Under the pieces are notes generated by a model, which was not told the DNA's origin, searched no databases, and worked only from the letters and a program-made list of their open reading frames with translations. Shown here piece by piece: positions 41,553 through 49,793 of a DNA stretch of 64,000 nt. The position numbers and the translations under genes were made by a program. The stretch is from Pyxidicoccus parkwaysis (GTDB lineage Bacteria; Myxococcota; Myxococcia; Myxococcales; Myxococcaceae), in contig NZ_CP071090.1 of NCBI RefSeq assembly GCF_017301735.1, forward strand, positions 12,693,001 to 12,757,000, read 5' to 3'. How positions within the stretch are numbered: position 1 is the first letter of the stretch; every line of letters begins with the position of its first letter.

Positions 41553-43066
41553 GCCGCATGCGCGGACTGCCAGAGCTGCGAATCGAGGCCGGCGGCTCGC
41601 TCCTGGCGGCGGCGGAGCTGCGCAGCCTGTCCACCGTGCGCGTGCAGCAGCGGCTCGCCGCGCCCGCGCAGTGCGAGCTCGTCTTCACGGACCCGCGCGG
41701 CAGCCTGGCCTCCTCGGGCATTCCGCCGGGCACGTCCCTGCGCGTGGCGGCCGGCTCCAGCACGGAGCCCCTCTTCACCGGCGAGGTGACGGCCGTCGAG
41801 TACGTCCACGCCACGGGCGGCGCGCGGGAGGTGCGGGTGCGCGGCTATGACGTGCTCCACCGCCTGCGCAAGCGCCAGCCGGTGCGCGCGCACGTGCAGG
41901 TGACGCTGGAGGACCTCGCGCGGGAATTGGCCTCGGGGCTGGGCGTCTCCGTCGACGCGGCGGCGTCCGGACCGCTGTGGCGACACCTCATCCAGCATGG
42001 CCAGTCGGACTTGGACTTCCTCGTGGAGCGCGCGGACCGCTGCGGCCTCTACCCCGTGCTGCACGGCGACACGCTGAAGCTGGTGACGCTGGAGGGCGAG
42101 GGCTCCGCGGTGCCGCTGCTCCTCGGTGAGACGCTGCTGGAGGCCACCGTGGAGGTGAACGGCGACGCCTCGTGCCGCGAGGTGGCCGCGGAGGGCTGGG
42201 ACGCGCTGCGCGCCGAGTCGCACGCCGGCCGCGCGGAGTCACCGCGCGTGGGACGCCGCGTGGACGCGGAAGTCTCACCCGGCAGCGTGGGCGGCGAGTC
42301 CCTGCGCTCGCTGGTGGACGAGGCGACGGAGGGCATTCCCCACGCGGACGCCGCGGCGCAGGCCGAGCTGGACTACCGCGCCGCGCGCGAGGTGGTGCTC
42401 ACCGCCGTGGCGGAGGGCGACGCGCGCCTGCGTCCCGGTGCGCGCGTGGAGGTGGCCGGCGTGGCCGCCGCCGTGGCGGGCCGCTACGTGCTCACCGCCG
42501 TCACCCACCTGGTGGATGCGCGGCACGGCTTCATCTCCGAGCTGTCCTCCGCGCCTCCACCGCGACGCGCGCGGCCCCGTGCCTCGGCGGTGACGCTGGG
42601 CGTGGTGAGCCGCGTGGATGACCCGGATGGCAAGGGCCGCATCCGCGCCACGCTGCCGGCGTTCGGCAACGTGGAGACGGACTGGATGCAGGTGCTCGCG
42701 GCGGGAGGCGGCGCGGGCAAGGGACTGATGCTGCTGCCGGACGTGGGGGACACGGTGCTGCTCGCGCTCGGCGGCGAGGACCCGGCGCGCGGCGTGGTGG
42801 TGGGCGGCCTGTACGGCGGCGGCGGGTACCCGGACGCGGGCGTGGAGGGCGGCGCGGTGAAGCGCTACACGCTGCTGACGCCGGGCGGGAACAAGCTGCG
42901 GCTGGACGACGACAAGCACACGCTGCGGCTGGAGGACAGCAAGGGCAGCTACCTGGAGCTGACGCCCGGCGGTGTGCGGCTGCACTCCGAGGTGTCGCTC
43001 GACATCGAAGCGCCCGGGCAGGACGTGGTCATCCGTGGGCGCTCCATCGACTTCCGGAGAGGGTAA
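41549..43066 (+). CDS. Spike protein, VgrG/gp27-gp5 like (Afp8 type)
   Basis: A 505-aa spike protein starting at GTG 41549. Residues 1-330 correspond to the gp27-like ring (LPELRIEAGGSLL, FTGEVTAVEYVHATGG, HLIQHGQSDLDFLVERADRC). An OB-fold gp5-like module follows near residue 350 (GVVSRVDDPDGKGRIRATLP, DVGDTVLLALGGEDPARGVV). The C-terminus has short beta-helical repeats (GNKLRLDDDKHTLRLEDSKG; YLELTPGGVRLHS). It forms the trimeric puncturing tip beneath the tube. ATG 41558 is an alternative start. Confidence 0.93.
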   Translation: MSRMRGLPELRIEAGGSLLAAAELRSLSTVRVQQRLAAPAQCELVFTDPRGSLASSGIPPGTSLRVAAGSSTEPLFTGEVTAVEYVHATGGAREVRVRGYDVLHRLRKRQPVRAHVQVTLEDLARELASGLGVSVDAAASGPLWRHLIQHGQSDLDFLVERADRCGLYPVLHGDTLKLVTLEGEGSAVPLLLGETLLEATVEVNGDASCREVAAEGWDALRAESHAGRAESPRVGRRVDAEVSPGSVGGESLRSLVDEATEGIPHADAAAQAELDYRAAREVVLTAVAEGDARLRPGARVEVAGVAAAVAGRYVLTAVTHLVDARHGFISELSSAPPPRRARPRASAVTLGVVSRVDDPDGKGRIRATLPAFGNVETDWMQVLAAGGGAGKGLMLLPDVGDTVLLALGGEDPARGVVVGGLYGGGGYPDAGVEGGAVKRYTLLTPGGNKLRLDDDKHTLRLEDSKGSYLELTPGGVRLHSEVSLDIEAPGQDVVIRGRSIDFRRG

Positions 43067-43407
43067 TGCGGGTCCTGACGGTGGATGCGCTGGCGGTGTG
43101 TGCCCACGAGCTGGGACGAATCAAGCTCACGAACTCCCAGTCCTTCGTGACGGTGGAGGGCCGGCCCGTGCTGGTGCGCGCGGACCCGGAGGGACGTCCC
43201 ATCAGCGGGTGTCCCAACATCGGCCCCACCATCAAGCCCTGCACCCGCACGCTCGCGGTGCAGAAGGGCTACTCCACCCTGGTGACGATTGACGGCAAGC
43301 CCGTGTGCCTCGACTCGCTGTCGGGGCTGACGGACGGCACCCCGCCGGGCGTGGTGAAGTACAAGGTGAATGCCCCCGGGCAGTCGCTGGTGACGGAGGC
43401 CGGATGA
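43066..43407 (+). CDS. PAAR-like spike tip protein (Afp10 position)
   Basis: A 113-aa protein with four cysteines in AVCAHELG, SGCPN, KPCTRT and PVCLDS and short beta segments, resembling the PAAR-like DUF4280 group that caps the spike. GCPNIGPTIKPCTRTLAVQK near residue 50 is the typical core. ATG 43066 overlaps the spike stop (TAATG). It sharpens the tip and can carry effectors; no extra effector domain is fused here. Confidence 0.82.
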   Translation: MRVLTVDALAVCAHELGRIKLTNSQSFVTVEGRPVLVRADPEGRPISGCPNIGPTIKPCTRTLAVQKGYSTLVTIDGKPVCLDSLSGLTDGTPPGVVKYKVNAPGQSLVTEAG

Positions 43408-43832
43408 GCGCGCCCCGCTACCGCACCTGGCGCTTCGCGCATCCGGACTTCGAGATGGCGGAGCTCTCCGGCCTGCGCCTCGCCCCCACGGGCAAGGTGG
43501 AGATGGTGGAGGAGCACGCCTCCATCCGCCAGGCCGTGCTGCTCCTGCTCACCACCACGCCCGGCGAGCGCGTCATGCGCCCGGACTACGGCTGCGAGCT
43601 GCACCGGCTGCTGTTCTCCAGCAACGACGACACCACCGCGGGCCTCGCCATCCACTACGTGCGCCGCGCGCTGGAGCGCTGGGAGCCGCGCATCAACGTG
43701 CTCCACCTGGACGCCACGCGCAGCTCCGACGAGCCGCACCGGCTGGACATCTCGCTCGAGTACCGCGTGCGCGCCACCGGCCGCACCGAGCGGCTCGCGT
43801 ATCCCTTCTCGCTCGCGGGAGGCCCGACATGA
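43404..43832 (+). CDS. Baseplate wedge protein gp25-like (GPW/gp25)
   Basis: A 142-aa gp25-family protein: SIRQAVLLLLTTTPGERVMR, PDYGCELHRLLF and LDISLEYRVRATGR are hallmark segments of the gp25/Afp9 domain that primes sheath assembly at the baseplate. ATG 43404 overlaps the preceding stop by 4 bases, and its own stop overlaps the next ATG. The N-terminal 30 residues (FAHPDFEMAELSGLRL) are a short extension. Confidence 0.93.
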   Translation: MSAPRYRTWRFAHPDFEMAELSGLRLAPTGKVEMVEEHASIRQAVLLLLTTTPGERVMRPDYGCELHRLLFSSNDDTTAGLAIHYVRRALERWEPRINVLHLDATRSSDEPHRLDISLEYRVRATGRTERLAYPFSLAGGPT

Positions 43833-46420
43833 CCTCGCTCCCGTCGCCGCGCCTGGATGACCGCGGCTTCGCCCAGCTCGTGGAGCAGGCGCGTGCCCGC
43901 GTCCAGGCCTCGTGCCCGGACTGGACGGACCTCTCGCCGCATGACCCGGGCATGGTGCTGGTGGAGGTGTTCGCCCACCTGACGGAGACGATGCTGTACC
44001 GCCTCAACCGCCTGCCGGAGAAGGCGTACGTGGAGTTCCTGCGCCTCTTGGGCGTGAAGCTCCAGCCGCCCGCCGCGGCGTCGGTGCGCCTGCGCTTCAC
44101 GCTGGCGCGCCCGGCGGAGCGGGCAGTGGAGGTGCCGCGCAACACGCCCGTCACCCTGGCCCGGGCCAGCTCGGGCGCGGAGCCCGTCGTCTTCCACACC
44201 GCGGACGCGGTGACGATTCCGGTGGGAAGCACGGAGGTGGACGTCCTCGCGTACCACTGCGAGCAGGTGGACGCGGAGTTGGCGGGGACGGGCACCGGCC
44301 AGCCGGGCCTCACCGTGAAGGCGAAGCGCCCGCCGATTGTCGCGCCCACCGGCGACTCGCTCGATTTGGTGGTGGGCGTGGAGGCACAGCCCGGCGAGCT
44401 GGACGCACGCGCTCCGGCCCGCCAGTACGAGGGCCGCACCTACCGCATCTGGAAGGAGGTGGAGAACTTCGCCGCGCTGGCGCCGGACGAGCCCGCCTAC
44501 GTCGTGGACCGGATGACGGGCACGATTACCTTCGCTCCCTCCGCGAGGCTGGCGAACGAGGCCGGAGAGCTGGGCGCACCGCGCGCGCTGGCCGGCATTC
44601 CACGCGAGGGGAGTCAAATCCTCCTCTGGTACCGGTGCGGCGGCGGAGACAGGGGCAACGTGGCCTCGAACACGCTGGAGGTGCTCAAGGTCCCCATCCC
44701 CGGCGTGAAGGTGACGAACCCCACGCCCGCCACGGGTGGCCGTCCCGCGGAGACGCTGGACAACGCGCTCTTGCGCGGGCCTCAAGAGCTGCACTCGCTG
44801 CGGCGGGCCGTGACGGCGGGAGACTTCGAGCTGCTGGCGCTGCGCAGCTCCGGCGCGGTGGCACGGGCGAAGGCCGTCACGCTGGCGCAGCTGTGGGCGC
44901 ACGCGCCCGCGGGCACGGTGGAGGTGCTGCTGGTGCCGGCCCTGCCGCCGGACGTGCAGGGCGCGGCGGGAGAGGGCATCACCGAGGCCACCCTGCGCGA
45001 GCGCGAGACGGAGGAGGCGCGCGCCCGCATCCTCGCGGAGCTGGACGTGCGCAGGCCGCTGGGCACCGCGTGCCACGTGGAGTGGGCGCGCTACAAGACG
45101 GTGCGCGTGCAGGCGCGCGTGGTGGCGCACCGCGAGGAGGACGCCGCCGCGCTGCGCACGCGCCTCATCGAGCGGCTCCACCGCACCCTCACGCCGCTGC
45201 CCTCGTCGCTGCAGCCGGAGGGGTGGCGCTTCGGACAGGCGCTGCGGGCCTCGCACGTGTACGACGCGCTGCTGGCGGAGCCGGGCGTCAGCTACCTCGA
45301 CAAGGTGCGCCTCATGGTGGACGAGGTGCCGAAGGAGGTGCGCACGCTCGCCGCGGACAATTTCCAGTCCGGCACCTTCTACGCGGGTGGCGGAGAGACG
45401 CTGTTCCGCACCGTGAATGACGCGGACGGCTGGGAGAAGGCGGGCCTCTTCCCCGGCGAGGACGTGGACGCGGTGGAGGCGCACCCGACGCGCGCGGGCT
45501 ACGTGGCCGTGTCCGCGCGGCTGGCCAGTGACGCGAAGCGCTCGCGCATCCACGTCTCCTTCGACTGCGGTGAGACGTGGGATTCCGACACGCACACGCT
45601 GGACGCGGTGGAGGACATGGCGTGGGCGGAGCGCGACGGCGTGCCCGTGTTGCTGCTCGCCACGCGCGTGGGCCTCTTCGAGCTGATGGTCCGCCCGGGC
45701 GCCACGCCGATTCAGGTGCTGGTGGACCCGGCGAGCCAGGACCTCGGCTTCTTCGCGGTGGCGGCCACCACGGACGCGCGCGGCGCCGTCAACGTGGCGG
45801 CGGCGGCCATGGGCACGCGCGGCGTCTTCCTCTCCGCGGGCGGCGGGCGCAGCGGCACCTTCCGTCCCATTGGCCCGAAGGGCGCGGACGTGCGCGTGCT
45901 GGAGGTGCAGAAGGACGGGCCCCGCTCCTTCCTCTGGGCGGGGCTGGCCGCCGCCAGCGGCGCGGACCCGGGCAAGGGCTGTCTGTGCTGGGAGCTCATG
46001 GGCAGCGCGGACCCGCCGGACGGATGGCGGCCCTTCGACAAGAACTGGGACGGAGGGAGCTGCCTCTCGCTCTCCTTCAGCGGCTCCACCGTGTATGCGG
46101 GCAGCCACCACGTGGGCGTGCTGTGGCTGGACGCGAGCCGCCCGGGCGTGACGTGGAAGCGGCCCGACGTGGGCTGCGGCCTTCCGCTGCGCGAGGCCGA
46201 GCGCCTCTTCCAGCCCGTGTACGCGCTGGCCACGTCTCCCACGGGAGCACCGCTGCTGGCCGGCGGTCCGGAAGGCGTCTTCCGCAGGCCCAAGGACAGC
46301 GAGCGCTACGAGCCCGTTTCCACGCAAGAGTTCACCGAGAAGGTGACGCTGCCGCCCACCTGGCTCCTCTGCTCAGGCCCGCATGTGCTGGAGGTCGTGA
46401 CTGACGATGCGGAGCCCTGA
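43829..46420 (+). CDS. Baseplate J-like protein fused to an Asp-box beta-propeller
   Basis: An 863-aa fusion. Residues 1-505 are baseplate J/Afp11-like: LSPHDPGMVLVEVFAHLTET near residue 32, YRLNRLPEKAYVEFLRLLGV, TPATGGRPAETLDNALLRGP near 300, and RRAVTAGDFELLALRSSGAV. From about residue 510 the chain changes to repeated beta blades (NFQSGTFYAGGGETLFRTVN; ADGWEKAGLFPGED) with an Asp-box, SFDCGETW near 578, as in sialidase/BNR propellers. The single open reading frame shows no frameshift at the junction. A sugar- or protein-binding propeller at the baseplate could act as receptor-binding or anchoring part. Confidence 0.9.
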   Translation: MTSLPSPRLDDRGFAQLVEQARARVQASCPDWTDLSPHDPGMVLVEVFAHLTETMLYRLNRLPEKAYVEFLRLLGVKLQPPAAASVRLRFTLARPAERAVEVPRNTPVTLARASSGAEPVVFHTADAVTIPVGSTEVDVLAYHCEQVDAELAGTGTGQPGLTVKAKRPPIVAPTGDSLDLVVGVEAQPGELDARAPARQYEGRTYRIWKEVENFAALAPDEPAYVVDRMTGTITFAPSARLANEAGELGAPRALAGIPREGSQILLWYRCGGGDRGNVASNTLEVLKVPIPGVKVTNPTPATGGRPAETLDNALLRGPQELHSLRRAVTAGDFELLALRSSGAVARAKAVTLAQLWAHAPAGTVEVLLVPALPPDVQGAAGEGITEATLRERETEEARARILAELDVRRPLGTACHVEWARYKTVRVQARVVAHREEDAAALRTRLIERLHRTLTPLPSSLQPEGWRFGQALRASHVYDALLAEPGVSYLDKVRLMVDEVPKEVRTLAADNFQSGTFYAGGGETLFRTVNDADGWEKAGLFPGEDVDAVEAHPTRAGYVAVSARLASDAKRSRIHVSFDCGETWDSDTHTLDAVEDMAWAERDGVPVLLLATRVGLFELMVRPGATPIQVLVDPASQDLGFFAVAATTDARGAVNVAAAAMGTRGVFLSAGGGRSGTFRPIGPKGADVRVLEVQKDGPRSFLWAGLAAASGADPGKGCLCWELMGSADPPDGWRPFDKNWDGGSCLSLSFSGSTVYAGSHHVGVLWLDASRPGVTWKRPDVGCGLPLREAERLFQPVYALATSPTGAPLLAGGPEGVFRRPKDSERYEPVSTQEFTEKVTLPPTWLLCSGPHVLEVVTDDAEP

Positions 46421-46922
46421 GATTCAGCGCCTGCTGCCGGGCGTCTTCCAGCGCACGGTGATGCCCAAATCGCCCCTGGCCGCGCTGCTGGAGGCGATGG
46501 AGGCACTGCACGCGCCCAGCGAGGCGGTGCTGGGCAACCTGGAGGCGCACTTCGACCCGCGCCGCGCGCCGGACCGCTTCGTGCCCTTCCTCGCGAGTTG
46601 GGTGGGCATGGACCTGCCGGTGACGACGGGGCTGGGCCGGCTGCGTGAGTTGGTGGCCGCGGCGGTGGAGATTTCGCGGTGGCGCGGCACCGCGCGCGGC
46701 CTGCGCCTGTTCCTCACCACGGCGACGGGACGCACGGACTTCGAGGTGGACGACTCGGTGCCCGGCGACGATGGCCGGCCGCGTCCCTTCCACGTGCGGG
46801 TGCGCGCGCCCGCTGAAGTCTCGTCTCACCGGCTGCTGCTGGAGCGAATCATCGAGCGCGAGAAGCCTGCCTACGTCACCTATGAGCTGCACTTCGTGCA
46901 GCCGGCCCAGGGAGCTGGTTGA
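46407..46922 (+). CDS. Phage tail protein I-like baseplate component (TIGR02242)
   Basis: A 171-aa protein: LPGVFQRTVMPKSPLAALLE, MEALHAPSEAVLGNLEAHFD, FLASWVGMDL and ISRWRGTARGLRLFLTTATG match the TIGR02242/gpI-type tail proteins that accompany gpJ. It overlaps the J-propeller gene by 14 bases, and its stop overlaps the next ATG (TGATG). It probably joins the baseplate wedge and may take the place of the second J-like protein (Afp12). Confidence 0.88.
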   Translation: MRSPEIQRLLPGVFQRTVMPKSPLAALLEAMEALHAPSEAVLGNLEAHFDPRRAPDRFVPFLASWVGMDLPVTTGLGRLRELVAAAVEISRWRGTARGLRLFLTTATGRTDFEVDDSVPGDDGRPRPFHVRVRAPAEVSSHRLLLERIIEREKPAYVTYELHFVQPAQGAG

Positions 46923-48013
46923 TGCCACGCGCCTTCGACATCACCTCCGTGACGGACACCATCCGTCTCGACTCGGCGGGACAGGGGGAGGTGGCCTTCA
47001 CGGTCTCCAACGCACTGCGCGCCCCCGTGCGCGCCCGCGCCACCGTGGTACCCGACTCCGGGGCCAAGGCGGAGTGGTTCACAATCGACGGTGCCGGGGA
47101 ACGGGACTTCCCCACGGACGGCACGCAGCAGTACGCCGTGAAGGTGCGTGTGCCTCCGGGCACGCCGCCGGGCCGGTGCACCTTCCACCTTCTCGTGGTG
47201 GACGTGGAGAGTCCGGACGAGCGCTACGCCGAGGGGCCCTCCACGGCCTTCGAGGTGGTGGTGTCCACCCCGGTGCCGAAGAAGCCCTTCCCGTGGATAT
47301 GGGTGGCGCTGGCGGCGGGCGTCGTCATCATCCTCGGGACGGTGATTGGCATCATCGCCTCGCGCGGTGGCAAGCCGGAGCTGAAGGAGCCGTGTCCGGA
47401 AGGGGCCTGCGACAAGGGACTGACGTGCACGGCCCAGGACGGCGGCGTGTGCCTGCTGGCGGCGGGGCAGGCGTGCGACGGCGGAGCGCTCTGCTACACC
47501 GGCTTCTGCAACCGGAGCGGGACGTGCGAGCTGCCGCTGGGCGAGACGTGCACGACGGACGCGAACTGCTCGGGCCCGCTGAAGTGCACCGCGGTGCTGG
47601 GCAACTCCATCTGCCTGCTGAAGCCGGACTCGGCCTGCGAGCGGGACAGCGACTGCTCCAGCTTCTTCTGCCGCCCGGACGGCAAGTGCAACCGGGACGA
47701 CGGGCGCTGTGACACCGACGCGGAGTGCCGCTCGCCGTCCACGTGCAGCCCCACCAAGCTGTGCCAGCTCCCGAACGGGCAGCAGTGCACGCGGAACGAG
47801 ACGTGCCTCTCCGGCTTCTGTGCGAACACCTGCCAGCCCGCGCCCATCACCTTCCAGTGTCCCTCCGGGTGCCCGCCCTTCTCCGCGTGCAGCGCGGGAC
47901 GGTGCCTCCCCATCTCCTCGGGCACGATGCTCAATAAGGACGCCCTCCTCGCCGCACCGAAGACGCGCGAGGGCATCCAGCAGTACCAGATGCAGAGGAG
48001 CGTCCCGCAGTAG
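46922..48013 (+). CDS. Single-pass membrane protein with Cys-rich C-terminus
   Basis: A 363-aa protein coupled to the CIS operon by TGATG. Residues 1-115 form an Ig-like/COG1470-type beta domain (ITSVTDTIRLDSAGQGEVAF; CTFHLLVVDVESPDERYAEG). A membrane segment lies at about 124-146 (FPWIWVALAAGVVIILGTVI). From residue 155 to about 330 it has some thirty cysteines in short repeats (GGALCYTGFCNRSGTC; DSDCSSFFCRPDGKC), an extracytoplasmic disulfide-rich stalk. The first domain would lie in the cytoplasm, where a CIS particle would be, so an anchor role is plausible but inferred. Confidence 0.8.
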   Translation: MPRAFDITSVTDTIRLDSAGQGEVAFTVSNALRAPVRARATVVPDSGAKAEWFTIDGAGERDFPTDGTQQYAVKVRVPPGTPPGRCTFHLLVVDVESPDERYAEGPSTAFEVVVSTPVPKKPFPWIWVALAAGVVIILGTVIGIIASRGGKPELKEPCPEGACDKGLTCTAQDGGVCLLAAGQACDGGALCYTGFCNRSGTCELPLGETCTTDANCSGPLKCTAVLGNSICLLKPDSACERDSDCSSFFCRPDGKCNRDDGRCDTDAECRSPSTCSPTKLCQLPNGQQCTRNETCLSGFCANTCQPAPITFQCPSGCPPFSACSAGRCLPISSGTMLNKDALLAAPKTREGIQQYQMQRSVPQ

Positions 48014-48028
48014 CGGGAGCCACGCATC

Positions 48029-48538
48029 ATGCCCGAGCTGAAGCCCATCCACGCGGTGCTCATCCTCGTCCTCATCGCGATTGCCGCGCTGTACGTGCTC
48101 GGCGTGGGGCTGGGGGCCACCGGCAAGTCGCCCAGCGCCATCGACCCGATGGAGGAGGCGCGGACGCTGAAGGCGCGCTTCCTCAAGCCCCGGCCGGTGA
48201 AGGCGGAGGAGCTGGCCACGGCGTGCTCCTTCACGGACGGCGCGCTGGCCGTGCCGCGCGCGGCGACGTGCACGGTGGACGTGAAGGCGTCGGACACGCG
48301 CTCGCGCTCGCTGGGGCTGACGCCGCGCGGGGCGTCCTCGGTGAAGGTGGAGTGGGTGCCGCGCGGCAGGCCGTCGGTGCCGGCGACGTTCAACACGCTC
48401 GACGAGGCGAAGACGCTGGACGTGACGCAGGAGGGCGCGGACCTGAAGGTGACGTGCCTCGTGCCCGTGGCGCCGCTGCCCTTCTGCATGCTGTTCCTGC
48501 TGCCCGCGTCCGGCGCGAAGGCGGACGGCGGGAGTTAG
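48029..48538 (+). CDS. Single-pass membrane protein, last gene of the CIS operon
   Basis: A 169-aa protein with an N-terminal membrane segment (residues 9-30: AVLILVLIAIAALYVLGVGL) and an extracytoplasmic beta-rich domain with cysteines in TACSFTDG, ATCTVDV, VTCLVP and PFCMLF. It starts 15 bases after the preceding stop on the same strand, and the next gene is convergent, so it closes the operon. No domain recognised. It may partner the larger membrane protein upstream. Confidence 0.72.
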   Translation: MPELKPIHAVLILVLIAIAALYVLGVGLGATGKSPSAIDPMEEARTLKARFLKPRPVKAEELATACSFTDGALAVPRAATCTVDVKASDTRSRSLGLTPRGASSVKVEWVPRGRPSVPATFNTLDEAKTLDVTQEGADLKVTCLVPVAPLPFCMLFLLPASGAKADGGS

Positions 48539-49032
48539 GGCTCCTCCGAGGGCAGCAGTGCGTGGGCCACCTCCAGGAGGCGCTGCATCTGTGCGTCCGT
48601 CATCTTCAGGTGCTGCTGCGCGGCCTGCACGTCCTCGGGAGAGAAGGCGCGCATGGACCTCGGCGTGAACCAGTTGAAGAGGGTGACGATGCCTCGCACC
48701 AGGGGCGAGCGGGTGAAGACGGCCGTGGGAGGAATGACGGCGCCCATCGCCTGCGAGCCCCGGTCGAGCGCCTGCTGGCGCTGGGTGGCGTTCGGCCCGG
48801 GCCCCTCCGCCACCACGAGCTGCGCGCTCATGGTGGAGATGTACCTGCCCACGAGGTTGCAGTAGTGGACCCACTCGTCCTGCGCGGGCGCCTGTGAGTT
48901 GTGCGAGATGACCAGCACGTTGCCCACCATGGCCGTGCCCAGCGTGCGGCCCTTGAAGACGCCCACGACATCCGGTGCGTCGAGCACCGCCTGCGCCGTC
49001 GAGGAGCCACTCTGCTCGGAAGAGGCCGTCAT
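48535..49032 (-). CDS. Hypothetical protein, possibly STAS-like
   Basis: About 165 aa from ATG 49032. The middle (VFKGRTLGTAMVGNVLVISH, then RYISTMSAQLVVAEGPGPNA) resembles the SpoIIAA-like/STAS-type folds found in myxobacterial hypothetical proteins. The C-terminus is helical (SPEDVQAAQQHLKMTDAQMQ). Its stop overlaps the convergent CIS operon end by 4 bases. No signal peptide is visible. Assignment is tentative. Confidence 0.65.
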   Translation of the reverse strand: MTASSEQSGSSTAQAVLDAPDVVGVFKGRTLGTAMVGNVLVISHNSQAPAQDEWVHYCNLVGRYISTMSAQLVVAEGPGPNATQRQQALDRGSQAMGAVIPPTAVFTRSPLVRGIVTLFNWFTPRSMRAFSPEDVQAAQQHLKMTDAQMQRLLEVAHALLPSEEP

Positions 49033-49080
49033 CCGCGAAATGTCGCCTGCGGGCCGTGAGTGCCGCAACCCTGTGCACTC

Positions 49081-49114
49081 GGGGTGCGCCCCCGGCCTGA
49101 GTCGGGGGCGCCCC
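49081..49114 (-). terminator. Strong GC hairpin after the M23 peptidase gene
   Basis: GGGG-TG-CGCCCCCG (49081-49094) pairs with CGGGGGCGCCCC (49103-49114) with a 2-base bulge and an 8-base loop. It lies 29 bases past the peptidase stop (minus strand) and before the 48535-49032 gene. There is no T-run. Confidence 0.5.
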
Positions 49115-49142
49115 ACTTCACGAGCAGTGGCTCACACGCTCG

Positions 49143-49793
49143 TTACTGGCAGGTGATGCCGGGCAGGCCCCGATACGCCCCTTGCGATGTCCACCGCGTG
49201 TACGGCGTGCCGCAAGGGCCCGCGTACGGGTCATCCGTCCCGTAGCCGGGCACCCAGTATTCGAAGTGCAGATGCGGCCCGGTGGAGGCCCCGGACGAGC
49301 CCACCCGCGCAATCCAATACGCGCAGGAGAGCGAGGTGCCCCGGGCGAACTGCTGCGTATAGGCCTTCAGGTGCCAGTACTTGCTCTGCGTGTTATCCGG
49401 GTGCCGCATGATGATGTAGTTGGCCGTGTAGAGGCCGCAGGCGGCGTACGGGTTGGCCTGGTCCCAGTAGTTGCACCGGTCGTAGTACCCGTCCACGTTG
49501 GCCTCGATGTAGCCCCGGGCGGCATTCATCGCCCAGACGCCGTAGTCCATCTTGCTGAACCCGCCGACCAGCGCGTAGTCCGTGCCCGTGTGGCCGCTGT
49601 AGCGCACGCCGCCGCAGGCGTAGTCCCGGCCGCCGTAGTCCTTGTAGGCGCTCACCACGCAGCCGCCGTTGCCGCACTGGTCCGCGAGCTGCGACGCGGG
49701 GAAGCGGAACATCGTCTGCGCGGAGGCGAGGCCCGGAAGGGCCAGCAGCGAGAAGGCCAGCACCGCGGTGAGCTGCTTCATCAGGGCGCGCAT
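49143..49793 (-). CDS. M23-family peptidase, secreted
   Basis: A 216-aa protein with a signal peptide (LTAVLAFSLLALPGLASA). Metal-ligand motifs of LytM/M23 enzymes are present: RYSGHTGTDYAL near residue 67 (HxxxD), YWHLKAY near 143 and GPHLHFEYW near 173 (HxH). The rest is Tyr/Asn/Gly-rich with several cysteines. It probably cleaves peptide cross-bridges in peptidoglycan, of self or prey. ATG 49793 (GGAGG 9 bases upstream) overlaps the TGA of the upstream gene by one base, so the two are coupled. Confidence 0.88.
   Translation of the reverse strand: MRALMKQLTAVLAFSLLALPGLASAQTMFRFPASQLADQCGNGGCVVSAYKDYGGRDYACGGVRYSGHTGTDYALVGGFSKMDYGVWAMNAARGYIEANVDGYYDRCNYWDQANPYAACGLYTANYIIMRHPDNTQSKYWHLKAYTQQFARGTSLSCAYWIARVGSSGASTGPHLHFEYWVPGYGTDDPYAGPCGTPYTRWTSQGAYRGLPGITCQ

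Noticed and set aside
43655..46327. 890-codon open frame on the minus strand
   Set aside because: Shadow of the J-propeller gene; composition is biased and no domain is visible, while the plus strand has clear baseplate motifs and operon overlaps.
37255..48538. Type VI secretion system
   Set aside because: No TssJLM membrane complex, TssBC pair, ClpV or TssK is present; DUF4255 cap, Afp7 and TIGR02242 proteins point to the Afp/PVC-like class.
46880..49078. 732-codon open frame on the minus strand
   Set aside because: Shadow of the two membrane-protein genes; rich in Arg, Gly and His without structure.
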